Of a DNA stretch of 64,000 bases, positions 15,775 to 24,542 are shown piece after piece; the stretch's first letter is position 1; each line of letters starts with the position of its first letter. The notes beneath the pieces are model-generated. The model saw only the letters and a program-made list of their open reading frames with translations. It was not told where the DNA came from and ran no database searches. The position numbers and the translations under genes were made by a program. Where the stretch lies: contig NZ_PGTY01000001.1 of assembly GCF_002797915.1 (NCBI RefSeq), forward strand, positions 1,426,001 through 1,490,000. Direction: 5' to 3'. Source of the stretch: Yoonia maricola. Lineage in GTDB: Bacteria > Pseudomonadota > Alphaproteobacteria > Rhodobacterales > Rhodobacteraceae.

Positions 15775-18700
15775 ATGGTGACGGCACTTAAGGCGACCAG
15801 TGAGAAACGGACCTACAACCGGTGGGTCGCCAACGAAACGATGGAAGACTTTGCGCTGCGTTTCACCGCCCGCCGGGCGCGCAAGTGGAGCTATGCACGG
15901 GTTGCAAACACGGCCATCGGGTCGATCTCGTTTCTGGCACTAGAGGCGATCGGGGCTGCGATCACGATCACCTATGGCTTCGATATCGCCATCGCCGCCA
16001 TCATGTTTGTCGGCGCGCTGCTGTTTCTGACCGGCCTGCCAATTTGTTACTATGCCGCCCGATATGGGGTGGACATCGACCTGCTGACACGCGGCGCGGG
16101 CTTTGGCTATATCGGCTCCACCATCACATCGCTGATCTACGCATCCTTCACATTCATCTTCTTCGCTTTGGAGGCGGCGATCCTTGCACTGGCACTGGAC
16201 TTTCTGTTCGGACTACCGATTTTTCTTGGCTATATTGTTAGCGCCCTGATTGTAATCCCGCTGGTGGTGAACGGGTTTTCCAAGATATCAACCTTCCAGA
16301 CGTGGACACAGCCCTTTTGGGTGGTGCTTCACATCATGCCGTTCCTGCTTCTGGCGTTTGTGGGATATGACATCGACACCTGGATCGGGTTCGAAGGTAC
16401 CGAAGCGGGCAAGGGGATGTCCACGCTGCTGATGTTTGGTGCGGCTTCTGGGGTGATCTTTTCGTTGGTGGCACAGATCGGCGAACAAGTCGATTTCCTA
16501 CGTTTCCTGCCAGAACCCAAGACAAGCAAAGACAAGCAACATTGGTGGACAGCCCTTATTGTGGCGGGCCCCGGCTGGTCGGTCATTGGTGTTCTCAAGA
16601 TGATCGCAGGATCCTACCTGGTCACCCTGGCGATACGCGAAGCGGTTCCGTTGGAGGATGCGGCTGACCCCACGCATATGTACTTCACCGCCTTTGATCA
16701 GGTATTCGGATCCCCGGCGCTTGTCTTGGTCTTGACCGGATTGTTTGTGGTTCTGTCGCAATTGAAGATCAACGTGACCAACGCCTATGCAGGGTCCATC
16801 GCGTGGTCGAATTTCTTCTCTCGTTTGACACACAGTCACCCCGGGCGAGTTGTTTGGCTCGTCTTCAATGTGGCCATTGCGGTGATGTTGATGGAACTGG
16901 GCGTTTTCGAAGGCCTCGAACAGGTGCTGAGGCTTTATTCCCACGTCGCGGTCGCATGGATTGGTGCACTTGTGGCGGATCTGGTGATTAATAAGCCGCT
17001 GGGCCTGAGCCCCAAGGGGATCGAATTCCGCCGTGCCCACCTCTACGATATCAATCCCGTCGGGATCGGGGCGATGGGACTGGCCTGTATCTTATCTCTG
17101 GTGGCAGTGACGGGTGCGGTAGGCCCCCTTGCGCAGGCTTTTTCCACGATCATCGCTTTGGGTTCGGCCTTTATTTTTGCACCGCTGATCGCCTATGCAA
17201 CAAAGGGCAAATACTACCTAGCGCGCTCTGACGATGGAGAGGCGCCAGAAGGGTTACAAAGCTGTTCGGTCTGCGACTATCGGTTTGACGCCGAAGACAT
17301 GACACATTGCCCGTTTCATGCGGGTGCGATCTGTTCACTCTGCTGTACACTGGACAGCAATTGTCAGGACGCCTGCAAGCCGCATGCGCGGTTGGAAACG
17401 ACCTTTCGAGACATGCTGGATTACGTCTTTCCACCGGACATTGTGACGTTGCTGGTGTCACGCCTATCACGGTTTCTGGTGTTCACCACCCTGATCGGTG
17501 GCTGCTTTGCCGGAGTATTGTTGTTGATTAGGTCCATGGAAGGCAGCCCAAACTTTGCTGCCGTTCTCACCGTTATCTTTGGGATCTTTCTTATCATTAT
17601 CGGGATATCGGTGTGGATGTTCCTTCTGGTCAATGAAAGCCACCGCAAGGCACGGGCCGAAACGAACCGCCAAACCGACCGCCTGTTGCGCGAAGTCAGG
17701 GCGCATGAGCGCACTGATGTCGCCCTGCAAGCAGCCAAAGAAAAGGCCGAGGCCGCTAATCTGGCCAAGACACGCTATATGACCGGGCTTAGCCATGAAT
17801 TACGCACGCCGCTCAACGCGATCTACGGCTTTGCCCAAATTCTGGAAAAAGACCCAACGATGCCCAAGCACCGCAGAGACTCTGTGACAACGATCCGGCG
17901 CAGTAGCGAACATTTGGCCGGTCTGATCGAAGGATTGCTTGATATCTCGCGCATCGAAGCCGGGCGGCTGGAAATCATGCGCGACCGCATCAATCTGCGG
18001 ATGTTCCTTAAACAGGTGACCTCGATTTTTGAAGAAGAGGCGCGTGAAAAGGGCGTCACCTTCACTGTCGAAACACGCGGCAATTTCCCGACCTGGGTCG
18101 GGTTTGACGAAAAACGATTGCGGCAGATCCTTATCAATCTCTTGTCGAATGCCTTGCGTTATACAGATCAGGGAACGGTGCAATTAAAGGTGACATACCG
18201 CAACGAAATCGCGGTGATCGAGGTGTGCGACACCGGAATAGGCATTGATCCGCAGTTCTTGTTGCGCATCTGGCGCCCGTTTGAGCGGGCCAATCATAAC
18301 GGCACGCGCGGCTCTGGGCTTGGCCTGACAATCACAAAATTACTGGTCGAAATACTGGGCGGCAATATCGATGTTGAAAGCCAACCCGGTAAGGGCAGCA
18401 CCTTCCGCGTCAAACTGATGTTGCCATCCATCGCTCATGAAGGGGCAAGCGAAAGCGGTATTGCAAAAGAGGCCCGCCCGCTATCGGTCGTCGGGTATCA
18501 TGGTCCACGACGCTCAATCATGGTGGTGGATGATGATTTACACCATCTGGAACTGGTCAGTCACATCTTCGAACCGCTTGGATTTGTCGTCATCACCGCC
18601 GCAAGCGCGGAGGTCGCATTGGACATGCTCAGCGACTTCAGACCTCACCTTTTCATCCTCGACATCGATATGCCCGGCCAAAATGGTTGGTCACTTGCAC

Positions 18701-19113
18701 AGCATCTGCGAAACGGAACCCTTGTTGGGGTGCCAATTATCATGATCTCGGGGCACGCGAAGGACGCCGAAACACCAATTGCGCAACTGGCACTTTACGA
18801 CGCCTTTATCGCCAAGCCATACAATCTGGATGATCTGGTGATGCGCGCAGCGGAATTGTTGAAGCTAGAGTTCAAATTCAAGGACGATATCACCAAGGTA
18901 CATGAACATGCTGCGGCATTGTCGCCGCGCGATATCTCTGAATTGATCAAGCTCGCCCTGTCCGGTCAGGCAAGTGCCATCCGCAAGCACCTGCAAGAAT
19001 TAGAGGATACGCAAGCCTGCCCAAAGCCGCTGCTGGTCACGCTCAAAGGGCAACTTGCCTCATTCGATCTGAAGGGAATGGCACAGAAACTCGAGGCTGA
19101 AGCCGATGGGTAA
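15775..19113 (+). CDS. NCS1-permease / hybrid histidine kinase / receiver fusion
   Basis: A 1112-residue membrane protein. Residues about 10-485 are a complete NCS1-type (cytosine/purine/allantoin permease) transporter with about twelve helices, starting at RWVANETMEDFALRF. Residues 497-540 form a Cys-rich segment (C497, C500, then a His/Cys cluster) likely to bind metal. Two further helices follow at about 560-620, then a coiled coil, a HisKA domain with phospho-acceptor His674 in SHELRTPLN, a HATPase domain (N box LINLLSNALRYT, DTGIGI, GSGLGL), a receiver with Asp963 in LDIDMP, and a helical C-terminus. It overlaps the response regulator gene by 8 bp. Inference: the permease part senses urea, amide or a nucleobase and the kinase signals to the next gene. 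The start is uncertain; a GTG at 15736 is in frame and neither has a strong ribosome site. Confidence 0.9.
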   Translation: MVTALKATSEKRTYNRWVANETMEDFALRFTARRARKWSYARVANTAIGSISFLALEAIGAAITITYGFDIAIAAIMFVGALLFLTGLPICYYAARYGVDIDLLTRGAGFGYIGSTITSLIYASFTFIFFALEAAILALALDFLFGLPIFLGYIVSALIVIPLVVNGFSKISTFQTWTQPFWVVLHIMPFLLLAFVGYDIDTWIGFEGTEAGKGMSTLLMFGAASGVIFSLVAQIGEQVDFLRFLPEPKTSKDKQHWWTALIVAGPGWSVIGVLKMIAGSYLVTLAIREAVPLEDAADPTHMYFTAFDQVFGSPALVLVLTGLFVVLSQLKINVTNAYAGSIAWSNFFSRLTHSHPGRVVWLVFNVAIAVMLMELGVFEGLEQVLRLYSHVAVAWIGALVADLVINKPLGLSPKGIEFRRAHLYDINPVGIGAMGLACILSLVAVTGAVGPLAQAFSTIIALGSAFIFAPLIAYATKGKYYLARSDDGEAPEGLQSCSVCDYRFDAEDMTHCPFHAGAICSLCCTLDSNCQDACKPHARLETTFRDMLDYVFPPDIVTLLVSRLSRFLVFTTLIGGCFAGVLLLIRSMEGSPNFAAVLTVIFGIFLIIIGISVWMFLLVNESHRKARAETNRQTDRLLREVRAHERTDVALQAAKEKAEAANLAKTRYMTGLSHELRTPLNAIYGFAQILEKDPTMPKHRRDSVTTIRRSSEHLAGLIEGLLDISRIEAGRLEIMRDRINLRMFLKQVTSIFEEEAREKGVTFTVETRGNFPTWVGFDEKRLRQILINLLSNALRYTDQGTVQLKVTYRNEIAVIEVCDTGIGIDPQFLLRIWRPFERANHNGTRGSGLGLTITKLLVEILGGNIDVESQPGKGSTFRVKLMLPSIAHEGASESGIAKEARPLSVVGYHGPRRSIMVVDDDLHHLELVSHIFEPLGFVVITAASAEVALDMLSDFRPHLFILDIDMPGQNGWSLAQHLRNGTLVGVPIIMISGHAKDAETPIAQLALYDAFIAKPYNLDDLVMRAAELLKLEFKFKDDITKVHEHAAALSPRDISELIKLALSGQASAIRKHLQELEDTQACPKPLLVTLKGQLASFDLKGMAQKLEAEADG

Positions 19114-19993
19114 ACATCATATCACCGAACAAAATATCGCATTGGTCGTCGATGATGACCCAAATTCGCTCAGCATGATCTCAACTGCGCTTGAGGAAAG
19201 TGGTATGTCAGCCATTGTCGCCCGAGACGGCCAAACCGCCATTGAATTGGTCGGGCGCATTAACCCAGATGTCATACTGCTGGATGCGATCATGCCGCGG
19301 ATGGACGGGTTCGAAACCTGCCGTATTCTTAAACAAGGCGCGCAAGCAACGAACGCACCGATCATCTTCATGACGGGCCTGACTGAACCCGATGACGTCC
19401 TGCGCGGCCTGTCCGCTGGCGGTGTCGATTACATCACCAAACCCGTCGTGGTCGACGAATTGGTTGCACGCATCGGCATTCATATCGTCAATTCCAAACT
19501 GATCCAGACCGCCCGGGATGCGCACGATCTGGCAGGACGTTATCTGCTTGCATTTGATACCAGCGGCGCATTGCTCTGGGGGTCGCAAATGGCCATGGTG
19601 GCATTTGATATTGCGCCGAGTGATAACAGCGCATTGCAAAACTGGTTGAAAAGTTGCGGACAAAAGCCGGTTTCGCAAATTGCTCCTCTCCGAGTAGATG
19701 GCTTTGAGTTTCACTATGTCGGCATATCAAGCACACAGGAAATTCTGGTCAAACTTAAGAAATCTACTGGCGAAAGCAATGAACAGACGCTCGCCCGATT
19801 ACTTGAGCTGACGAGCCGCGAGGCGGAAGTGCTGTATTGGCTAACACTCGGCAAAACCAACCGCGACATCAGCGCCATTCTGGGCCTGAGCCCTCGGACA
19901 GTGAACAAACACCTAGAACAGATTTTCCAGAAGATGGGCGTCGACAACCGAACCTCAGCCGCAGTTGTCGCCGACCGTATTCTCCATATGTAA
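19106..19993 (+). CDS. LuxR/NarL-type response regulator
   Basis: A 295-residue regulator. The receiver domain covers 10-130 with DDD at 16-18, phospho-acceptor Asp60 in LLDAIMP, and the KP switch motif near 112. The middle, about 140-220, is a linker with a PAS-like look (LLAFDTSGALLWGS). The C-terminal LuxR-type helix-turn-helix reads LTSREAEVLYWL, then TNRDISAILGLSPRTVNKHL. Its 5' end overlaps the permease-kinase gene by 8 bp, so they are translationally coupled and almost certainly partners. The likely target is the inverted repeat at 15632-15651 and hence urtABCDE-fmdAB. Confidence 0.92.
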   Translation: MGKHHITEQNIALVVDDDPNSLSMISTALEESGMSAIVARDGQTAIELVGRINPDVILLDAIMPRMDGFETCRILKQGAQATNAPIIFMTGLTEPDDVLRGLSAGGVDYITKPVVVDELVARIGIHIVNSKLIQTARDAHDLAGRYLLAFDTSGALLWGSQMAMVAFDIAPSDNSALQNWLKSCGQKPVSQIAPLRVDGFEFHYVGISSTQEILVKLKKSTGESNEQTLARLLELTSREAEVLYWLTLGKTNRDISAILGLSPRTVNKHLEQIFQKMGVDNRTSAAVVADRILHM

Positions 19994-20871
19994 CCATGTG
20001 CCTGTCAGCCTTTTCTTTGTTACTACGCCTTGCGCTAAAGACCGGTTTATTTGGCATGACGGGTGCCACATCGGCAGACGGAGCGATAGCCATGGCTCCG
20101 CCTGCGAAGCCCAAAGCCGAGGTCCGCTCTCGGCGGCTGGCATCCCCCCATTTGCGCCTGCAACAAACGTCCGGAATCTGCTGTTGCTACTATTCGTTGC
20201 GCGCACGAACTGCAGTAAGCGGCCAGACGATTCGGAATCACCAACGGCGGTTTTGTCCCGCAGACCGTGAGTTCGCTTGTGCTGAGATTTTGCAGGCGCA
20301 GCGAATGGCTGGTTCGACGGGCTGCACTGCAGAATCCAGAACCAGCGGCCAAGGTCGGCTCTGGGACGAGAACGTCGCTTTGCAGAGCCCTGCTCTGAGG
20401 TGCGACACTTCGGAGGTTCGCGGACATGAGAGCGAAATTCCGCGGTCTCGCAAATGACCGGTTCGCAGCATCAGGTTACCCTGGTCGAAGGCTATGAGCA
20501 GAAAAAGTCGCCCAATTCTGCTGCACACTTTGCTGCACAAATAGCAACCCTCGGAAATCCTGACCCCAACAAAAACATAGACTTAAGTTACTGATATAAA
20601 ATAACTTTCGGACTTCGTCTCCGCCATCAAACGGCGATATACCTTTTGAAAACAATAATTTACCCATTTCAAAGTCGTATGTATGCCCGATTTTGTCCCC
20701 CAGCACTCGTTGAGTGCCCTGCCTCACGGATCAAAGATTTCATCTGATATGTCCAATTCTTCGATGAGAGCCGGATTGCAGCCAAGATCGGACATACCGA
20801 TCACAAGCGGGGCACGGAGTAGACTAACCCTCGCATCAAGGGCTCACCATCCACATCAAGGCGACACCACG
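19994..20871. other. Intergenic region without a supported gene
   Basis: 878 bp between convergent genes. The left part carries GC-rich degenerate repeat material including copy A2. The right part (about 20510-20690) is more AT-rich and has a direct repeat of TGCTGCACA 12 bp apart near 20520. Open frames here overlap on both strands and show no domain. It may be decayed insertion DNA. Confidence 0.5.
20252..20312 (+). repeat. Dispersed intergenic repeat, copy A2
   Basis: Partner of 3208-3268 with the same block spacing: 24 bp at 22 identical, 21 bp diverged, 16 bp identical. It sits in gene-free sequence about 17 kb from its partner and in the same orientation. Confidence 0.75.
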
Positions 20872-21744
20872 CTATGTGAACTTCCGAAACAGCTTGGTTT
20901 GATCAAACATATCTTCCAGCCCTTCAATACGGGCCTTCGTCTGTGTCCAGTTCAACGTTTGGACAGATGAAATCATTGTTTCCAATAGCAGCATCATCGT
21001 CGTCGCACTGTCCCAAGCTGATGGGACAACGATCCGATTGCTCAGGCAGACAGTCGCCACTTGGTGTACCGGCGAACGCCATTGGTCCGTCATCAGAACG
21101 ATTTTGGCTCCGCGTTCGTGCGCGAGTTCCGCCAGTTTCAACGTGTTGTTCTCGTACCTGCGCACATCAAAAATAACGAAAACGTCTCCTTCCTTGGCGT
21201 TCAGCAGGTAGTGCGGCCACGTATTTGAGGTGGACTGCACGTGCGTCACATGGGGTCGGATGACCTGCATGTGCAGGAACAGGTATTCGGCCAGCGTGTG
21301 TGTAATCCGACCGCCAACGATAAAAAGATGTCGATCCGCGTCTGCAATCAGATCACAAGCCTGGTCAAAGGCAGTGGGGTCAATCTGACCAAGCGTGAGG
21401 CGGATGTTTTCGATCACGGCCTCAGTAAAGCGATTGAGGATATGGCCCGAGGGTGCTGCTTCTGCCCATGTGTCATGTTTTGCAATGGGCGTTTTCACCT
21501 TTGCCTTCAGTTCCTCGCGCAGGGCGGCTTGAAATTCCGGGTAACCCTTGTAGCCAAGTTTTTGAACCATGCGGGCAACGGTCGGCACCGACACATCCGC
21601 ATCTTTTGCAAGGGCGGTCAGGGGCCCAAGGCCGGAGGCCGGGTAGTTTTCCAGTACAGACAGCGCCAGCTGCCGCTCTGCCCGTGTCAGATCATCCAGC
21701 ATCTTGTGGATGTGATCTGATATCGTTTGTGCGGCCTCTGCCAT
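20872..21744 (-). CDS. RpiR/MurR-family transcriptional regulator
   Basis: A 290-residue protein with the N-terminal RpiR helix-turn-helix (LTALAKDADVSVPTVARMVQKLGYKGYPEFQ) and a C-terminal SIS domain from about 120 (LFIVGGRITHTLAEYLFLHM, then VFVIFDVRRYENNT). SIS domains in this family usually bind phosphosugars or related ligands. The ATG at 21744 is chosen because GGAGG lies 5 nt before it. The in-frame ATGs at 21765 and 21756 would leave that site inside the gene. It faces the catabolic cluster starting at 21859 and is its probable regulator. Confidence 0.88.
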   Translation of the reverse strand: MAEAAQTISDHIHKMLDDLTRAERQLALSVLENYPASGLGPLTALAKDADVSVPTVARMVQKLGYKGYPEFQAALREELKAKVKTPIAKHDTWAEAAPSGHILNRFTEAVIENIRLTLGQIDPTAFDQACDLIADADRHLFIVGGRITHTLAEYLFLHMQVIRPHVTHVQSTSNTWPHYLLNAKEGDVFVIFDVRRYENNTLKLAELAHERGAKIVLMTDQWRSPVHQVATVCLSNRIVVPSAWDSATTMMLLLETMISSVQTLNWTQTKARIEGLEDMFDQTKLFRKFT

Positions 21745-21788
21745 CGTTGCCTCCATTTTGTTCAAAAAAATAACAGTACAAACTGATC

Positions 21789-21812
21789 TGTGATAAATAT
21801 TTCACAATTGTG
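21789..21812. promoter_or_regulatory. Overlapping inverted repeats, candidate RpiR operator
   Basis: TGTGA-N8-TCACA (21789-21806) is fused to the perfect palindrome CACAATTGTG (21803-21812), immediately followed by a TTGACA -35-like box at 21813. The dyads lie between the divergent RpiR and amidohydrolase genes, where a repressor would block RNA polymerase. Confidence 0.5.
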
Positions 21813-21858
21813 TTGACACGGCCCTCATATGGCAAGCACTTTATCAACAGGGGTGCCT

Positions 21859-22614
21859 ATGGACTTACATCAAGATGATTCAAGGGTTGTTGAGGTTTCG
21901 CGCAGCAGGGCACGTTCCGCAATTGTCTTGGTTTGTGAGCATGCCAGTTTTCATATTCCAGAGGATTTGAACAACTTGGGCATCAGTATTGCTGCCAAGC
22001 GCAGCCATGTGGCGTGGGACCCAGGTGCGATAGCGGTTGCCCAGCGCATGTCGAAAGACCTTGATGCGGTGCTTGTCGCTTCAACCGTCTCCCGCCTTGT
22101 CTATGATTGCAATCGTCCGCCAGAGGCCACTGACGCGATACCTACCCGCAGTGAGATCTATGATGTGCCGGGCAACGTCGGCCTGACTGATAACGAAAAG
22201 CGCGCACGGGTTGCACGCTACTACGCCCCGTTTCGTGAGAAACTTGCATCAGAGATCGCTCGCCGCACCAATCCGGTCATCGTAACGGTTCACAGCTTTA
22301 CGCCGAATTACAACGGCGAGACGCGTGAGGTCGAGATCGGGATATTGCATGATCGTGACAGTGCGTTGGCGGACGCGGTCATGCAGGTTGCCAGCGGTCA
22401 TGTTGTGCGCCGTAATGATCCATACGGCCCCAAGGATGGCGTAACCCACACTTTAAAAGAACATGCACTCAAACACGGCCATCTGAACGTGATGATTGAG
22501 GTGCGGAACGATTTGATTGCAGATGAAACAACCCAGACTGCGATGGCAAAAACGCTGACAGGTTGGATCACACAGGCACTGGAAACCTTGGGGGCCGACG
22601 CATGCAAAGCGTAA
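21859..22614 (+). CDS. N-formylglutamate amidohydrolase family protein
   Basis: A 251-residue protein of the N-formylglutamate amidohydrolase (HutG-like) family, metal-dependent hydrolases that split an amide from glutamate. Family marks are VLVCEHAS near the N-terminus, AWDPGA, STVSRLVYDCNRPP and VHSFTPNY. No other histidine-degradation gene is present, so a different N-acyl or gamma-glutamyl amide may be the substrate. AGGGG lies 6-7 nt before the ATG at 21859. An in-frame ATG at 21829 is possible but falls where the core promoter should be. Its 3' end overlaps the TRAP small-subunit gene. Confidence 0.83.
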   Translation: MDLHQDDSRVVEVSRSRARSAIVLVCEHASFHIPEDLNNLGISIAAKRSHVAWDPGAIAVAQRMSKDLDAVLVASTVSRLVYDCNRPPEATDAIPTRSEIYDVPGNVGLTDNEKRARVARYYAPFREKLASEIARRTNPVIVTVHSFTPNYNGETREVEIGILHDRDSALADAVMQVASGHVVRRNDPYGPKDGVTHTLKEHALKHGHLNVMIEVRNDLIADETTQTAMAKTLTGWITQALETLGADACKA

Positions 22615-23171
22615 TGCGTGGATACATCCGCAGCGTGGACGCCGTGAACTACCGGTTGGGTCGGGTGATGATGTACGGGATCTTTGTGTTGATGGGGATC
22701 CTGCTTTGGTCGTCGATCAGTAAGACGTTTTTTCTACCGACGCTCTGGACGTTGGAAATGGCGCAGTTCGTGATGGTTGGATACTACATTCTGGGTGGCC
22801 CATATTCCCTGCAACTGGGATCGAATGTGCGGATGGACCTGCTCTACGGCAGCTGGTCTGTCCGGCGCAAAGCGTGGTTTGACGCGATCACTGTGCTGTT
22901 CCTGATCTTCTATCTTTGCGTGCTGATTTATGGCGCCGTCAGTTCGACCGCCTATTCGCTAGGATACTGGAAAGACGCGCCATTTTCGTTCCTTGCTGGC
23001 GTTGTCACTGGCACCGAGGAGGTTGGTACGCTGGAAAGGTCGTCCTCATCGTGGCGTCCGTACCTTTGGCCTATCAAAGTGGTGATGATCGTTGGCTTTG
23101 TTTTGATGCTGCTGCAATGCATCTCGGAACTTTTCAAGGATATCCTGCGTCTCAAAGGTGCTGAAATCTGA
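22602..23171 (+). CDS. TRAP transporter small permease (DctQ-like)
   Basis: A 189-residue protein with four membrane segments in the DctQ pattern: MMYGIFVLMGILLWSSI, then EMAQFVMVGYYILGGPYSL, then VRMDLLYG and two C-terminal helices. The region between helices 3 and 4 is longer than usual. The start at 22602 has GGGGG 7 nt upstream and overlaps the preceding gene by 13 bp. ATG 22614 (TAATG) is an alternative. It pairs with the large permease. Confidence 0.87.
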   Translation: MQSVMRGYIRSVDAVNYRLGRVMMYGIFVLMGILLWSSISKTFFLPTLWTLEMAQFVMVGYYILGGPYSLQLGSNVRMDLLYGSWSVRRKAWFDAITVLFLIFYLCVLIYGAVSSTAYSLGYWKDAPFSFLAGVVTGTEEVGTLERSSSSWRPYLWPIKVVMIVGFVLMLLQCISELFKDILRLKGAEI

Positions 23172-24496
23172 TGCCTTATGAGATGATCGCGACCCTCATG
23201 TTTTCGACCATGATGCTGATGCTGCTGACCGGGCAGCGGGTGTTTGGGGCGATTGGGTTTGTCGCTGTTGTCGCGGCGTTGCTGCTATGGGGCGACAAGG
23301 GCGGCTATGACATAGGTTTTGCTGCCGCGATGAAGCTGATGAAATGGTATCCGCTTCTGACGCTGCCGATGTTCATTTTCATGGGTTACGTGCTAAGCGA
23401 GTCCAAGATCGCCGATGACCTTTACAAGATGTTCCACGTCTGGATGGGCGGCTTGCGCGGCGGGCTTGCCATCGGGACCATCGGACTGATGGTGCTGATC
23501 TCCGCGATGAACGGACTAAGCGTGGCGGGCATGGCGATTGGTGCCACCATTGCACTGCCAGAGCTGCTGAAACGCGGTTACGACAAGCGCATGGTCACCG
23601 GGGTTATTCAGGCCGGATCGTCGCTGGGTATTCTTGTGCCGCCTTCTGTGGTGCTCGTGCTTTACGCGATGATCGCGCGGCAACCGGTGGGACAGCTTTG
23701 GCTGGCAGGTGTCATCCCGGGGCTGATGATGGCAGCTCTATTTATCCTCTACATTACGATCCGCTGCTGGAAGAACCCCGAATTGGGGCCTGCCCTGAAC
23801 CCGCAAGAGCGTGACCTGCCCATGGCTGAAAAGCTGCGCCTCCTGCGCGCGGGCCTGCTGCCGCTAATGATCTTTGCGGTGATGATGGTCCCTTTTGTGA
23901 ACGGGTGGACATCGCTGGTCGAAAGCTCGGCCATCGGCGCGATTACGGCGTTCATGGCGGCGGTGTTCAAAGGACGCATGACCCGCGAAGTGTTTGAAAA
24001 TTCGGTCCGCAATACGCTGGGCATCACATGTATGTTCATGTGGATCATCCTTGCAGCACTTGCTTTTGGCGCGGTTTTCGACGGGCTCGGCGCTGTCAAA
24101 GCCATCGAAAGCTTGTTTACGGAACGCCTTGGCCTGAACCCTTGGGTGATTCTGATCCTGATGCAGCTATCATTTATCCTAATGGGCACCTTTCTGGATG
24201 ACACGGCGATGCTCGTCATCGTGGCGCCGCTCTATGTGCCGTTGGTAGGCGCGTTGGGGTTCGATCTGATCTGGTACGGTATCCTTTATACCATCACCTG
24301 CCAGATCGCCTATATGACGCCGCCCTTCGGATATAACCTGTTTCTGATGCGGGCGATGGCCCCGCCTGAGATCAGCATTCAGGACATCTACCGATCCATC
24401 GGGCCATTTGTGCTGGTGATGGTTGGGGCGCTCATCCTTGTGATGGTGTTCCCGCAGCTGGCACTTTGGCTGCCCAATTATGTTTACGGAAATTAA
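23171..24496 (+). CDS. TRAP transporter large permease (DctM-like)
   Basis: A 441-residue DctM-type permease with about twelve helices. Landmarks are LTLPMFIFMGYVLSES, the AMNGLSVAGMAIGAT segment, SSLGILVPPSVVLVLYAMI and TFLDDTAMLVIVAPL. It moves the binding-protein-delivered substrate into the cell with sodium. The start overlaps the DctQ stop by one base (TGATG). Confidence 0.92.
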   Translation: MPYEMIATLMFSTMMLMLLTGQRVFGAIGFVAVVAALLLWGDKGGYDIGFAAAMKLMKWYPLLTLPMFIFMGYVLSESKIADDLYKMFHVWMGGLRGGLAIGTIGLMVLISAMNGLSVAGMAIGATIALPELLKRGYDKRMVTGVIQAGSSLGILVPPSVVLVLYAMIARQPVGQLWLAGVIPGLMMAALFILYITIRCWKNPELGPALNPQERDLPMAEKLRLLRAGLLPLMIFAVMMVPFVNGWTSLVESSAIGAITAFMAAVFKGRMTREVFENSVRNTLGITCMFMWIILAALAFGAVFDGLGAVKAIESLFTERLGLNPWVILILMQLSFILMGTFLDDTAMLVIVAPLYVPLVGALGFDLIWYGILYTITCQIAYMTPPFGYNLFLMRAMAPPEISIQDIYRSIGPFVLVMVGALILVMVFPQLALWLPNYVYGN

Positions 24497-24542
24497 AGTA
24501 AAGAACTCCGCCAACGGAGCCCAATCAAACAAGGAGAGTATC

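Noticed and set aside
21859..22614. Histidine utilisation gene hutG
   Set aside because: No hutH, hutU, hutI or hutC neighbours; the context is TRAP transport and a gamma-glutamyl ligase.
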